From positions 2,589,489-2,653,488 of the forward strand of contig OY282375.1 of assembly GCA_958295825.1 (NCBI GenBank): a DNA stretch of 64,000 nucleotides, in the 5' to 3' direction. Source of the DNA: an uncultured Candidatus Entotheonella sp. GTDB lineage: Bacteria > Tectomicrobia > Entotheonellia > Entotheonellales > Entotheonellaceae. How positions within the stretch are numbered: position 1 is the first letter of the stretch; each line of letters opens with the position of its first letter. Below are positions 45,660 to 55,559 of the stretch, one piece after another. Position numbers and translations under genes: made by a program. The notes beneath the pieces are model-generated. The model worked only from the letters and a program-made list of their open reading frames with translations. It did not search any database and had not been told where the DNA came from.

Positions 45660-46639
45660 TGCTAGCGCGTGTGGCTGATTCGTTTTACTGGATGAACCGT
45701 TACCTGGAGCGCGTCGAGCATATTGCCCGTCTCATCGGGCTGCAGTTGGAGCGCCTCCCTTCCAGCCCGGCCCGGGACATTGCGGAAGGCTGGCGACGGC
45801 TTTTCCGCAGTCTTGGCACCCATCCCCCGGGTGCGGATACCTACGGCGGTGCGGAAGACGAGGACGACTTTCTGTTCGCCGATGGCTATACCTTGACAGA
45901 CTATCTCACCTTCGAGACGGCCAATCCCAATTCGATCATGTTCTGTCTGATGGCGGCGCGGGAGAACGCCCGGCAGGTACGCGACACCATCAGCAATGCG
46001 ATCTGGTCGAGCCTCAACCGCGAGTACCTGCGCTTGCAGGAAATCACGCTCGTCGATGTCTGGAGGCGCGACCCCGCCATGCTGTATCGGGACATCATCC
46101 AGGCCGTGCAGCTCTTCGACGGTATCTGCGCGAGTTCCATGCGTCGGGACACAGGATGGCACTTCATGCGTCTTGGGCGTTTCATTGAGCGCGTCCAGCT
46201 CGTTGGCTCCCTTCTTGAAGCGCATTGCGCCGCTGCTAAAAACCCTTCCGAGGGAAAAGACGACTGGGTCGGCCTTCTGTGGGCCTGCGATGCCTTTGAA
46301 GCCTACTGTCAATTGCACGGCGCCCAGGTCAGGGAAGAAAAGGTGTTAGACTTTCTGGTGTACGATGCCGGGCTGCCCCATGCGCTATGTTTTGCGGTAA
46401 ACGGGATCTGGAGTAGTCTGGAGGCAATCGACTCGCCGGCTGCAGGGCGAATTTCCGCGATGCCCCATGAGATGGCCAGTCGTCTGGCCTCGATTCTCTC
46501 CCGTCAGGAGATGAGCTTGGCGGTTGATGAGAAAGGGAGGGACGTTCTCAGTGATCTGGTCACTTTGTGTCGGGAATGTCATGAAACCCTGGAGCGAACT
46601 TACATGTCCTGCCCGACGGAATTCGCGTCCGTTCCTTGA
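45656..46639 (+). CDS. alpha-E domain-containing protein
   Basis: A 327-residue all-helical alpha-E protein. It begins MLARVADSFYWMNRYLERVEHIARL, the family hallmark, and contains ENARQVRDTISNAIWSSLNREYL and DTGWHFMRLGRFIERVQLV. Known only as the partner of circularly permuted ATP-grasp proteins; possibly it binds the amino-group donor or a template peptide. The start overlaps the ATP-grasp stop by a few bases, so the two are co-translated. Function unknown. Confidence 0.92.
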   Translation: MMLARVADSFYWMNRYLERVEHIARLIGLQLERLPSSPARDIAEGWRRLFRSLGTHPPGADTYGGAEDEDDFLFADGYTLTDYLTFETANPNSIMFCLMAARENARQVRDTISNAIWSSLNREYLRLQEITLVDVWRRDPAMLYRDIIQAVQLFDGICASSMRRDTGWHFMRLGRFIERVQLVGSLLEAHCAAAKNPSEGKDDWVGLLWACDAFEAYCQLHGAQVREEKVLDFLVYDAGLPHALCFAVNGIWSSLEAIDSPAAGRISAMPHEMASRLASILSRQEMSLAVDEKGRDVLSDLVTLCRECHETLERTYMSCPTEFASVP

Positions 46640-46671
46640 GCATCTGACGAACGCCCATTGGAGAGAAGCTG

Positions 46672-47124
46672 ATGCAGCCTTGCGAACCTTCACCGGATAG
46701 CAAAACGGTCGAAATTGCCCTTGCCCCAGACCTTTCCGCTCTTGCGGCGCTCGCGGGCATCATCCAGGAATTTGGGTCCGCGCACACATTGAGCGGCGCG
46801 GTCCAGAGCCGCCTGAACCTCATGCTGGACGAACTCATCACAAATAGCATAACCTATGGCCTGCTCAAGGTTCCTGAACCCGAACTTCGGTTGCGTCTCC
46901 TTGTTGACAACGGCGCCGTGGTGGCTCAACTCGAGGATAACGCCGGTGCGTTCAATCCTTTTGAAGAGGCCCCGGAGCCGGACCCGACCTTGGGGCTTGA
47001 AGAGCGGCCCATTGGAGGGCTCGGGGTTTTCCTGGTCAAGCAATTCGCCGACAGCACGGCATACGAACGCGTCGATGGGCGCAATCGCATCACATTGAGA
47101 CATTTAATAGAAGGGGAAAGCTAG
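46672..47124 (+). CDS. RsbW-like serine-kinase/ATP-binding anti-sigma regulator
   Basis: A 150-residue GHKL (HATPase_c) protein of the RsbW/SpoIIAB type. The N box is LNLMLDELITNSITYGL (residues ~46-62), followed by AQLEDNAGAFNPF and IGGLGVFLVKQFAD (~115-128). In partner switching such a kinase phosphorylates a STAS protein and otherwise holds a sigma factor or other target. The STAS gene follows with one base of overlap. The ATG has GGAGAGAAGCTG before it. Confidence 0.9.
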   Translation: MQPCEPSPDSKTVEIALAPDLSALAALAGIIQEFGSAHTLSGAVQSRLNLMLDELITNSITYGLLKVPEPELRLRLLVDNGAVVAQLEDNAGAFNPFEEAPEPDPTLGLEERPIGGLGVFLVKQFADSTAYERVDGRNRITLRHLIEGES

Positions 47125-47474
47125 TGGCGGACGAGAGCACACTGTCGATTCAAACCGAACGCGTTGAGAAGGCCGTTATCGTCTCTCCGCTGGGACGGGT
47201 GGACGGTAGCAACGCGGCTGTCCTGGAAAGTGCCATCCAGGAGCAAATTGATGCAGGCGAAAAGGTCCTGGTTTTCGATTTCAAGGACCTGAACTACATC
47301 AGCAGCGCCGGCTTGCGGGTGTTCCTGATGACGGCTCGCCGCCTGCAGGGAGAAGGGGGGAAGGCGTTGTTTTTCGGGTTCAGCGACCCCATCGCCCACA
47401 TCTTCGAGATCAGCGGTTTCAGCGCCATCCTCTCGATTTACGACAGTCGTAGCGACGCTCTCGTGGCGCTGTAA
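47124..47474 (+). CDS. STAS-domain anti-anti-sigma factor
   Basis: A 116-residue SpoIIAA/RsbV-like STAS domain: VIVSPLGRVDGSNAAVLESAI, LVFDFKDLNYISSAGLRVFLM with the phosphorylatable Ser in YISSAGLRV (residues ~56-64), and ALFFGFSDPIAHIFEISGF. The start is GTG, sharing one base with the preceding stop. It should be phosphorylated by the RsbW-like protein and dephosphorylated by the PP2C encoded next. Confidence 0.93.
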   Translation: MADESTLSIQTERVEKAVIVSPLGRVDGSNAAVLESAIQEQIDAGEKVLVFDFKDLNYISSAGLRVFLMTARRLQGEGGKALFFGFSDPIAHIFEISGFSAILSIYDSRSDALVAL

Positions 47475-47502
47475 ACACAGTGTTTGAAGGAGGACTTGGG
47501 CC

Positions 47503-48675
47503 TTGAGCAAATCACCCACCCGACTTCTCGTGGTAGATGACGAGGAAGATCTGGAATTACTCATTCGCCAGAGATTCCGTCGGGACATCCGCCAAGGCGA
47601 GATCGATTTCGTTTTTGCACACAACGGCAAGGATGCCCTCGAAAAACTCGCCGAACATCCCGAAATCCGGCTCGTGTTGTCGGATATCAACATGCCTGTC
47701 ATGGACGGCCTCACGCTGCTGAGCCAACTCGAGGAAATCCGGCCTGAAATACGCGCCGTCATCGTCTCTGCATACGGCGACATGGAGAACATCCGTACCG
47801 CCATGAACCGGGGCGCGTTCGACTTCGTCACCAAACCCATCGACTTCAAGGATCTCGAAATCACGATCCGAAAGACCCTCAGACACATTGAAATAATGCG
47901 AAATGCGCTTGAATCAAGGGACCGGCTGGTTGCCATCACGCGCGAACTCGAAGTGGCAACCCAGGTTCAGATGTCAATCCTGCCGCGAGATCATGCGAGC
48001 AGCGAGACCCACGAGATCCAGGCGATGATGATCCCGGCCCGGGAGATCGGCGGAGACTTCTACAACTTTTTCAGCCTCGATGACGCGATGGTTGGATTGG
48101 TCATCGCCGATGTCTCCGGCAAAGGCATTCCCGCCGCCCTGTTTACCATGGTGACACAGACGCTACTCAAGGGCGCTGTGAGGAATTTTGCGTCCCCTGC
48201 TCGCTGCTTGAGCGAAGTGAACGAGATGCTGGCCGAGGACAATGAGACCTGCGTTTTCGTCACCGTTTTCTACGGCATTCTCGACCTGCGAGACGGCACT
48301 TTCCGCTATTGCAACGGTGGCCACAACCCGCCTCGTCTGGTGCGCGGCGATTCCCGAGTCGTGGCGCTTCCAACTACCGGAAACGTGGTGCTGGGCGTGT
48401 TTCCCGGGCACGATTATGTCGATGGTGAGGTCCGGCTTACCCCCGGCGACGCCCTCTTCCTCTACACCGACGGCATCACCGAAGCCCAGAACGCCCGCAA
48501 CGAGGAATTCGGAGAAGAGCGTCTCGACGAGAAATTGGCGAGCCTGAAGCAGGCGACCGCCCGCGACGTCGTGGGCGAGGTGGTCGATGCCGTGCATCAC
48601 TTTGCCGAAGACACGCCGCAATCGGACGACATCACCTGCATCGCATTGCGCTTCAACGCCATGCTTTCTGTCTAA
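47503..48675 (+). CDS. response regulator fused to SpoIIE-type PP2C phosphatase
   Basis: A 390-residue protein. Residues ~5-125 are a receiver domain with the acidic pocket VVDDEEDLELL, phospho-acceptor Asp61 in LVLSDINMPVMDG and the FDFVTKPID Lys. A short coiled coil follows, then a SpoIIE/RsbU PP2C phosphatase (~160-388): EIGGDFYNFF, VIADVSGKGIPAALFT, YCNGGHNPPRL, LFLYTDGITEAQN and SDDITCIAL. The start is TTG, 10 nt after a full AAGGAGG. Phosphorylation by the nearby kinase would gate dephosphorylation of the STAS protein. Confidence 0.93.
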   Translation: MSKSPTRLLVVDDEEDLELLIRQRFRRDIRQGEIDFVFAHNGKDALEKLAEHPEIRLVLSDINMPVMDGLTLLSQLEEIRPEIRAVIVSAYGDMENIRTAMNRGAFDFVTKPIDFKDLEITIRKTLRHIEIMRNALESRDRLVAITRELEVATQVQMSILPRDHASSETHEIQAMMIPAREIGGDFYNFFSLDDAMVGLVIADVSGKGIPAALFTMVTQTLLKGAVRNFASPARCLSEVNEMLAEDNETCVFVTVFYGILDLRDGTFRYCNGGHNPPRLVRGDSRVVALPTTGNVVLGVFPGHDYVDGEVRLTPGDALFLYTDGITEAQNARNEEFGEERLDEKLASLKQATARDVVGEVVDAVHHFAEDTPQSDDITCIALRFNAMLSV

Positions 48676-48698
48676 TCGTCAGCGAGGCCACTAAGGGA

Positions 48699-49883
48699 AT
48701 GTGGAAAGCGGGATACAATTTGTGCCTTGTTTTTCGGGTGTTCCTGTTCCTTGTAGTCCTGGCCGGAACAGCGCCGGATGACAGCTTGGCGAAGATGCTC
48801 TCCACCAAACAGATTATCTTCGGCCAATCCGCCGCCCTGACAGGGCCGGCGCGCCTATTGGGCCAAAGCATGCGTCTGGGCCTTTCTGCGGCTTTCAGGG
48901 AGGTTAACCGAACGGGTGGCGTGCACAATTTCCGCCTTATCCTCGAATCTCTCGACGACGCCTATGAGCCCGAGAAGGCGATCACCAACGCCCGTGAGTT
49001 CATTGACCAGCGCCGCGTCTTTGCGTTGATCGGGGCCGTGGGCACCCCTGCGTCCGCGGCGGCCCAGCCCATCGCCACCGAACGCGGTGTTCCCTACATC
49101 GCGCCCTTTACCGGGGCCGAGCTCTTGCGCGTCGCGCAGCTACGCCCCAACGTCGTCAACGTGCGGGCGTCGTACTACCAGGAAACCGAAGAGATGGTGG
49201 TTCGCCTTACTGAGGACTTGGGCGTCCAGCGCATCGGTGTCCTCTACCAGAACGATTCTTTCGGACGCGCCGGACTCAACGGATTACGCCGCGCCGTCGC
49301 TCGACATGGCCTTTCCCTTGTTGCCGAGGTGGACTATCCACGCAGCACCGAGGCGATCAAAATCGCCCTGCTTGATCTGCGGCGCTCGCGTCCCGAGGCC
49401 ATTGTCATCATCGGTACCTACAAGCCGGCTGCTGCTCTGATCCGCTGGTCGCGACGGCTCGACTTCAATCCCTACTTCGTCAACATTTCCGTCGTGGGGA
49501 GTTCCGCCCTTGCCAAGGAACTCGGTCCCGATGGCGTCGGAGTTTACATTACCCAAGTTGTACCCTTTCCCCTGGACACCAGCCTTCCGGTGGTCGTCCA
49601 GTATCGGCGCGCCTTGGCCATGGTGGCCCCTGAGAGCGAGCCGGACTTTGTATCGCTGGAAGGCTACCTCGCTGGCCGCCTGGTGGTGGAGGGTCTGCGT
49701 CTGGCCGGTCCGAAACCGACCCAACGGGGCTTTTTGCAAGCCTTGCAAGCGGCTGAAAGCATTGACCTTGGCGGTTTCCTGCTGCGTTACGGTGACGCTG
49801 ACAATCAGGGTTCCGACCGCGTCTACCTGACGGTCATTGACGAGCAAGGACATGTCCAGCCCGTGTCCAGAATGGTGCCGTGA
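48699..49883 (+). CDS. periplasmic branched-chain-amino-acid-type binding protein
   Basis: A 394-residue Peripla_BP_6 (LivJ/AmiC-like) protein with an N-terminal signal (VFRVFLFLVVLAGTAP). Blocks: IIFGQSAALTGPARLLGQSMRLGL, FALIGAVGTPASAAAQPIATERGVPYIAPFTG and IGVLYQNDSFGRAGLNGLRR. No ABC permease or ATPase gene is nearby. It is followed directly by a histidine kinase, whose start overlaps its stop (TGATGA), so its job is probably ligand sensing rather than uptake. Ligand unknown. Confidence 0.92.
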   Translation: MWKAGYNLCLVFRVFLFLVVLAGTAPDDSLAKMLSTKQIIFGQSAALTGPARLLGQSMRLGLSAAFREVNRTGGVHNFRLILESLDDAYEPEKAITNAREFIDQRRVFALIGAVGTPASAAAQPIATERGVPYIAPFTGAELLRVAQLRPNVVNVRASYYQETEEMVVRLTEDLGVQRIGVLYQNDSFGRAGLNGLRRAVARHGLSLVAEVDYPRSTEAIKIALLDLRRSRPEAIVIIGTYKPAAALIRWSRRLDFNPYFVNISVVGSSALAKELGPDGVGVYITQVVPFPLDTSLPVVVQYRRALAMVAPESEPDFVSLEGYLAGRLVVEGLRLAGPKPTQRGFLQALQAAESIDLGGFLLRYGDADNQGSDRVYLTVIDEQGHVQPVSRMVP

Positions 49884-52198
49884 TGAATAATCGCCCTGCC
49901 TCTGATCCTAGCGGGCCCACGCCGCAATTTTCTGCTGCCAAGAACGGGGCGAAGCCGGAAAAACGCAGTTGGCTGCACCTCAGAATTGGGCAGCAGTTCT
50001 TTTTATGCCTTCTGGTCAGCGTTCTCCTTACGTTGAGCGCCAGCTTTGTGGCTTATTATTCCTTCCACGAGATTCTCCAACACGGCTCCCGACTCGCGGA
50101 ATCCGGCATCCCCAACCTGAGCAGTGCGGTGGGTGTGACGCGCCAAAGCGGCATTGTGGTCAACGGAGCACTCCATCTCATCGCGGCATCGTCTCTGGAA
50201 GAGCACGAGGCGGTGGCCGAAGAGCTGGCCCAGGAACGGGCCCTCCTGGGCGACCTGATCTTCGAGCTTGAGTCCCGTGCGTATGATCTTGAATCCCGCG
50301 AGCTCGAAACTCGCTCCCTTTTCGGCGGGCAGATTCGGTTGGACAGCGTGCATCTCGCCGATATCGGGCTGCACCTGGCCCATATCGAAGGGCAGCTTGC
50401 CGATATTGATCTCTACTTGGGAGAGATACAAGAATCGGCTGCCCAGCGTCTTGCCATCGATAGCACCCTGGAACGACTCAAGGAGGATCTTGCCGAGACG
50501 AATCGACTCATCGCCAGCCACCTCATTATCGCCACCGACGACCAGGCGTTTTACTTGGTAGAAGGGTTGCACCACCTGGAGGACCAGCCAAGTCCGATTG
50601 AGGAGCGGGCCTCCGAGGCCGAGCTTGCGTATTACCGGGACCTGGTCACCGTGAATCATCAAGCCAACCTCGCCGCGCTGCTGCTGGGGGACGCCCTGTT
50701 TCTTTCCGACCGCAGCCATTTGCCGATCCTGCAGGATCGTTTCCGCAGCGCCGTGCAGAATTTACAACGGGCCTATGCGAGGCTGTCGGGCCGGATGCCT
50801 GACAGCGACTACAGCGACCTCGGTGAAAATCTGAAGCGCTTGGCGCGACTGGGAGAATCCGGCGAGGGAATCATCACGCTGCGTCGGGAAGTCCTGCGTC
50901 GGCTGGAACAGGAGCAAGAAGCGCTCGCGAGAGGGCGCGAGGCTTCCGTCTTGCTGCTCGCCGCGGTGAACACCTTGGTGACGGATGTCAACGACGAGGC
51001 CGTCACCGTAAGCAACGCCTCACAGTCCGCTGTACGAACCGGACGGCTGCTCCTCACCCTGGTCAATATTCTGAGTATCTCCGCCGCTCTCCTCATCGGT
51101 TGGTTGTTCGTAGGACGTTACCTGATCCGCCGCCTCGTCGGACTCGCGACGGCGATGCGCTCCATGGCGGGCGGCGACCTGGAGGTGCCCGTCAAGGTGC
51201 GGGGCCATGATGAGGTGGCCGACATGGCCGACGCCCTGGAGGTGTTCCGGCGCCACGCGCTTGAAGTACAGCGGCTGAATCTGGTCGAGAAGCTGGCCCA
51301 GGAGTTAGACGCGAAGAACCGCACGCTGGAAGAAGCTCTGGAGAATCTCCAGAAGATGCAGGAGCAGATAGTTGCCGAGCAAAAACTCGCATCGCTCGGT
51401 CAACTCGCGGCTGGCGTCGCCCATGAAATCAAGAACCCGCTCAATTTTGTAACCAACTTTTCCGATGTCTCCGTCGAGTTGATTGACGAGATCGACGAGG
51501 TGATGACGGAAATCAAGGACAAAGAAGAGGGCGACCTTGCCGGCGAGATCGAGCCCATTCTCTCAGACCTCAGACTGAATCTTCAGAAGGTCAAGGAACA
51601 TGGCGAACGCGCCGACGGCATCGTACGCAGCATGCTCGAGCATTCCCGCTCCGCGCCGGGGGATTGGCGGGAGACGGACTTGAATGCCTTGTTGAAGCAA
51701 TACGTTGATCTCGCCTATCACGCGATGCGCGCCCATGGTCAGGGGTTCAACGCGACGCTCAGCCGGGACCTCGACCCGGAAATCGGCATGGTTGAAGTGG
51801 TTCCCCAGGAGATCAGCCGGGCATTCCTCAACCTCATCACAAACGCCTACCAGGCCCTTGATGAAAAACGCCGCACGTCGAACGACCCGGACTATGAGCC
51901 GGAATTGCGTGTCACCACCCGCCGACTGGAGGAGCAGGCGGAGATATGCATCCGCGACAACGGTCCCGGCATTTCAAAAGAACTGCGCGAACGGATTTTC
52001 GAGCCCTTCGTCACTACAAAGGCCGCTGGCGAAGGAACGGGGCTCGGCCTTTCGCTCACCATGGACATCCTCACCCGCCATGGGGGAACCATCTCCCTCG
52101 ACACCGAAGAGGGCACCTTCACCGAGATGCGGATCGTCCTTCCCCTCAAGCGACCTCTGGAAGCCATCGAAGTGGTAGCCCAAGCAGAAGGAGATTGA
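49880..52198 (+). CDS. membrane sensor histidine kinase
   Basis: A 772-residue kinase. There is a first membrane helix at ~35-57 ([22 protein letters not shown]), a long, mostly helical periplasmic region (~58-390), a second helix, [22 protein letters not shown] (~393-414), HAMP (~415-468), a coiled coil, a HisKA-like helix with His515 in [12 protein letters not shown], and HATPase_c with [24 protein letters not shown] and [13 protein letters not shown]. It is coupled to the binding-protein gene and probably phosphorylates the REC-PP2C protein encoded two genes upstream. The 13-kDa stretch around [19 protein letters not shown] resembles four-helix sensor bundles. Confidence 0.93.
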   Translation: MMNNRPASDPSGPTPQFSAAKNGAKPEKRSWLHLRIGQQFFLCLLVSVLLTLSASFVAYYSFHEILQHGSRLAESGIPNLSSAVGVTRQSGIVVNGALHLIAASSLEEHEAVAEELAQERALLGDLIFELESRAYDLESRELETRSLFGGQIRLDSVHLADIGLHLAHIEGQLADIDLYLGEIQESAAQRLAIDSTLERLKEDLAETNRLIASHLIIATDDQAFYLVEGLHHLEDQPSPIEERASEAELAYYRDLVTVNHQANLAALLLGDALFLSDRSHLPILQDRFRSAVQNLQRAYARLSGRMPDSDYSDLGENLKRLARLGESGEGIITLRREVLRRLEQEQEALARGREASVLLLAAVNTLVTDVNDEAVTVSNASQSAVRTGRLLLTLVNILSISAALLIGWLFVGRYLIRRLVGLATAMRSMAGGDLEVPVKVRGHDEVADMADALEVFRRHALEVQRLNLVEKLAQELDAKNRTLEEALENLQKMQEQIVAEQKLASLGQLAAGVAHEIKNPLNFVTNFSDVSVELIDEIDEVMTEIKDKEEGDLAGEIEPILSDLRLNLQKVKEHGERADGIVRSMLEHSRSAPGDWRETDLNALLKQYVDLAYHAMRAHGQGFNATLSRDLDPEIGMVEVVPQEISRAFLNLITNAYQALDEKRRTSNDPDYEPELRVTTRRLEEQAEICIRDNGPGISKELRERIFEPFVTTKAAGEGTGLGLSLTMDILTRHGGTISLDTEEGTFTEMRIVLPLKRPLEAIEVVAQAEGD

Positions 52199-52281
52199 CG
52201 TTCTCCTTCCGACGGGGATTCCCGGTTGCCGCCAAACGACTGTCAATAGGAGTGAGGGTGAGAGACCTTGCTGCCGTCTGC

Positions 52282-52720
52282 TGGTCGGCATGCAGCGGCT
52301 ACCGCATGAAGAACTGCGTATGGCCCAGAGCCTGTTGGGAGACCAACCGGGACTTGATAATCAGACGGCGCTTCGACTCAAGAAAAGACTTGCAGAGGAA
52401 TTTCGGGAACAGCTCACCTGGGCACCCCAGTCAATGAGGACGAAGCCGGTCTGCGCAGGCTGGCACGACAGCTTGAAGCAAAGAAGGTGATGGTCAAGCT
52501 CTTCCTCATACACCCGCTCTATGCCAACCTCTACCTCCTGCTCCGGTCCGATCAACCCGATTATTGGCTATCTGGGAAGCAGTAAATCTGACCCAGGCCG
52601 GTCTTTCCAATCAGGGCGACTCAACGTAGACGTGCTCGACCATGCCGTCTGTCAGAAACTCACCGCTTGGTTTGAAGATCGTTGGGGTGCCGATATCTCG
52701 CAGGAAGTTATCGACGTCAT
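52282..52720 (+). pseudogene. relic of PLD-domain SNF2-type helicase
   Basis: Three frames give consecutive pieces of one protein: [15 protein letters not shown] and [17 protein letters not shown]; then [20 protein letters not shown] with FLIHPLYANLYLLLRSD; then NPIIGYLGSSKSDPG, GRLNVDVLDH and LTAWFEDRWGADISQEVIDV. This is the phospholipase-D-like part found at the N-terminus of some SNF2-type helicases. The HxK motif is altered (HPLYANL, Lys to Asn). About 140 codons remain, with at least two frameshifts, and the copy ends at an IS5 fragment. It is a defence-type gene remnant by family memory. Confidence 0.6.
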
Positions 52721-52848
52721 CCCCTGCTGCCGAACAAGATGCGTGGCGTCCCACGGGTCGATGACCGAAAAGTCATCAGCGGCATCATCCATCTACAGCG
52801 CCATCTGCATAGCTGCCACGGTTAGCTTCTGGTTATGAGTCCTGAACC
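52721..52848 (+). mobile_element. IS5-type remnant with internal deletion
   Basis: It begins inside the transposase frame (LLPNKMRGVPRVDDRKVISGIIH) and then jumps to the 3' end of the element (CAGCGCCATCTGCATAGCTG and GTTAGCTTCTGGTTATGAGT), ending at the terminal repeat. It matches 60451-61207 in inverse orientation. Only about 130 bp remain. From 52849 to 52981 no further gene is seen before the next start. Confidence 0.8.
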
Positions 52849-52981
52849 TAGTATTATGATGTGCGCCGTCATTCCCATACAGGACAGAGCGTGCAAACAT
52901 AGCCGATGGATGGCCGACCTCCGTGGACCGGCAGGAACGCCGGATGATGATACGTGAATCCAACCGACGAAGGAGAATCAT

Positions 52982-54271
52982 GTGCGCGTGCTGCTGATCG
53001 CCACCAACCGGCACGACCGCCTGATGAGCCGTCTGAACGCCAAGCCGTTGCCGATCGGGCTGGCCTACGTCGCCGGCGCTTTTACGAACTCGCGGCACAC
53101 CGTCACGTCGCTGGACCTGATGTTCTCCGAGGACGCTTCTGCTGACGTCGAGCGGGCGGTGCGTGACGTGCAACCCGATCTGGTGGGTATCTCTCTGCGC
53201 AACCTGAGCAACCATAGCTACCTCGACCCGCAATGGGCGCTGCCCGCTTCGAAGGCGGTGATCGACACGGTGCGGGCCTACTGTGGCGCCACGATCGTGT
53301 GCGGCGGTCCGGCCTTCAGCGTTTTGCCGCAGGCGGTGTTCGACTATTTGGAACCGGACTTGGGGCTGGTCGGCGACGCCGCCGACGCGTTCGTGCGCCT
53401 TGCCGACAGCCTGGAATCCGGCGCGCCACACGATCATCTGCCCGGACTGGCCTACCGCCGAGACGGCCGCGTCATCGTGAATCCGCCCGGCGACGCCCCT
53501 GCCTTCACCCATCCGCCCCGCCTGGACGATCTGGACATTGCCAAATACGCGCAGGCCGGCTTCGGCATGGGCGTGGTAACCAAGCTCAGCAGTTTCGCCT
53601 ACCCCACTGCTGCCGATGACAACGCGCAGCAGCAAACGTGGCGCGTCATACGCCCTATCGACGAGGTCCTCGCCGAGGTGCAAGAGCTGGAAGCCCGCCA
53701 CGGTCTGCGCAAGGTGTTCTTCATCGACAACGCCTTCAACGTGCCGCTGTCGCATGCCAAGGACCTGTGCCGCGCCCTCATCGCCTCAGACACGAAGGTG
53801 CATTGGAACACCTGCCTGGCGCCGTTCGGTTGCGACGCCGCGCTGATCCGGCTCATGAATCAGGCCGGCTGCGTCCTCGTCCTCATGGGTGGCCTGCCCA
53901 CCGCCCCCTTGGCAGCGGGAAATCTCGCCGAACGGCTGCAACCGGCACTCGATACCTGCCGCCTGTGCGAGGAGCATGGGCTCAACTACACCCTCTCCGT
54001 CACCTTCGGCGAGCCCGACGAGACGCGCCAAACGGTCGGCGCCAAGCTCGATCTCCTGCGTAGCGTCAAACCCTCCTTGGCCAACCTGCGCGTCGGCGTT
54101 AGCGTTCTACCCGGCACCGCGGTGGCCGCCCGCGCTTTGGCCGAGGGGCGCATCGCCGACGAGGCTGAACTCGTCAAGCCCACCTTCTACGTCGCGCCCG
54201 CCGTGCGCGACTGGATCGTTGAGACCCTGCTGGCAGAAAAGACCGCGAATCGTCGCTGGAACGTGCTGTAA
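52982..54271 (+). CDS. B12-binding/radical-SAM-like protein without cluster motif
   Basis: A 429-residue protein started by GTG after AAGGAGAATCAT. Residues ~1-130 are a cobalamin-binding-type Rossmann domain (LLIATNRHDRLMSRLNAKPLPIGLAYVAG, PDLVGISLRNLSN, ATIVCGGPAFSVLP). Residues ~190-400 look like a radical SAM barrel (IDEVLAEVQELEARHGLRKVFFIDNAF, CLAPFGCDAALIRLMNQAGC, LNYTLSVTFGEPDETRQT). At the place where CxxxCxxC should stand (after MGVVTK) the sequence is LSSFAYPTAADD, with no cysteine. It may be a catalytically altered family or a distinct enzyme. Substrate unknown. Confidence 0.7.
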   Translation: MRVLLIATNRHDRLMSRLNAKPLPIGLAYVAGAFTNSRHTVTSLDLMFSEDASADVERAVRDVQPDLVGISLRNLSNHSYLDPQWALPASKAVIDTVRAYCGATIVCGGPAFSVLPQAVFDYLEPDLGLVGDAADAFVRLADSLESGAPHDHLPGLAYRRDGRVIVNPPGDAPAFTHPPRLDDLDIAKYAQAGFGMGVVTKLSSFAYPTAADDNAQQQTWRVIRPIDEVLAEVQELEARHGLRKVFFIDNAFNVPLSHAKDLCRALIASDTKVHWNTCLAPFGCDAALIRLMNQAGCVLVLMGGLPTAPLAAGNLAERLQPALDTCRLCEEHGLNYTLSVTFGEPDETRQTVGAKLDLLRSVKPSLANLRVGVSVLPGTAVAARALAEGRIADEAELVKPTFYVAPAVRDWIVETLLAEKTANRRWNVL

Positions 54272-54381
54272 GGCACGGCCAGCCTCAATCGAACGCCCTT
54301 GTCTGACGAGGCCAATTCTGATACAAGGGGCAATTCGCCCTTTGTGTCCACGCTGCAGAACTGGAGGAACAGCCCAACATC

Positions 54382-55530
54382 ATGGAGGTCTTGAGCGCCC
54401 TTGCCGGGGAGAGGAAAACGTACCGGAAAAAACTCACGGCGCTGGATCGGGAAATCCGGCAGGTGATGGTCGGCTACGACCGGCTGGTACGGCGGCTGCT
54501 CTACGGCCTCTTCTCAGACGGCCAGAAAAGTCTGGGCCGCACCACCTGCGCCCACCTGTTGCTGCTGGCCTATCCCGGCCTCGGCAAATCCACCGCTGGC
54601 GAAACCATCGCCCAACTCATCGGCGGCGTCTTTCGCAGAATTCAGTTGGTGGCCGACATGCTGCCCGCCGACATCCTCGGCGCCCCGGTGCTCGAAAGCC
54701 AGAATGGGAAAAAGGAATTCACCTTCCTGCGCGGCCCCATTTTTTCCAACAGCGTTCTGCTCGACGAAATCAACCGCACGCCGCCGCGCACCCTCAGCGC
54801 CGCCCTGCAAGCCATGGCGGAGGGCAAAGTGGACGTCGGCCACGAGCGGTTCTACATTGACGAGCCCTTTTTCGTCGTCGCCACCCAGAACCCGCTTGAA
54901 CAAGAGGGCACCTATCCGCTGCCGGAGGCTCTCCTCGACCGTTTCGCCATGCGCATCACCCTGGATTATCTCTCCGAAGCCGAGGAAATGCTCCTGTCCG
55001 AGCGCGAGGACGTGTTCGCCGACCTGTCGCTCAAGCCAGTGATGAGCCGGGAAGAAGTGGTTGCCGCACGGGCTTTCATTCGCGCCAACGTATACGTCGA
55101 CCGCGCCTGCCGCGCCTACGCCGTACGATTGGTGCACGCGACGCGGCCGCCCACCGACGACCCCACCGGCTCGCTGCACCGGCAATGCCTCGATGACCTG
55201 TACATCGGCGACCGCTCCCCCGTACTGGTCGGCTGCTCGCCGCGTACCCACCTCATCCTGATCAACCTGGCCAAAACGCGAGCGTTTCTTAAGGGCCGCG
55301 ACGAAGTGTGGTATGAGGACATCCAGGACTTGGCGTTCGACGTGTTCAATCACCGTCTGGTGCTGGACGGAACCCTGCTGGCGCAGCGGGTCAGCCGTCC
55401 CATGGCGTTTCTGGACGACAACCTGATCGAGCAGGGCCAGCGCGCCTTTGACCTGCGCGACGACGTCGGCTTCCTGCGCCAACTCGTGCGCCGCGTCCTG
55501 CGCGGTGTTCCCACCGAAGTGGCCGATTAA
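54382..55530 (+). CDS. MoxR-family AAA+ ATPase
   Basis: A 382-residue MoxR ATPase, a chaperone-like enzyme that helps assemble or mature a complex encoded nearby. Walker A is LLAYPGLGKSTAGETIAQL (residues ~56-74), Walker B is VLLDEINRTPPRTLSAALQAM (~129-149) and sensor 1 is FFVVATQNPLEQEGTYPLPEALLDRF. Length is a little over the usual ~320. It is the first gene of a four-gene set with DUF58, a Bat-like membrane protein and a VWA protein. Confidence 0.93.
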   Translation: MEVLSALAGERKTYRKKLTALDREIRQVMVGYDRLVRRLLYGLFSDGQKSLGRTTCAHLLLLAYPGLGKSTAGETIAQLIGGVFRRIQLVADMLPADILGAPVLESQNGKKEFTFLRGPIFSNSVLLDEINRTPPRTLSAALQAMAEGKVDVGHERFYIDEPFFVVATQNPLEQEGTYPLPEALLDRFAMRITLDYLSEAEEMLLSEREDVFADLSLKPVMSREEVVAARAFIRANVYVDRACRAYAVRLVHATRPPTDDPTGSLHRQCLDDLYIGDRSPVLVGCSPRTHLILINLAKTRAFLKGRDEVWYEDIQDLAFDVFNHRLVLDGTLLAQRVSRPMAFLDDNLIEQGQRAFDLRDDVGFLRQLVRRVLRGVPTEVAD

Positions 55531-55559
55531 GGCCACAGCGAGCAGAGCCAAGCGCATAT

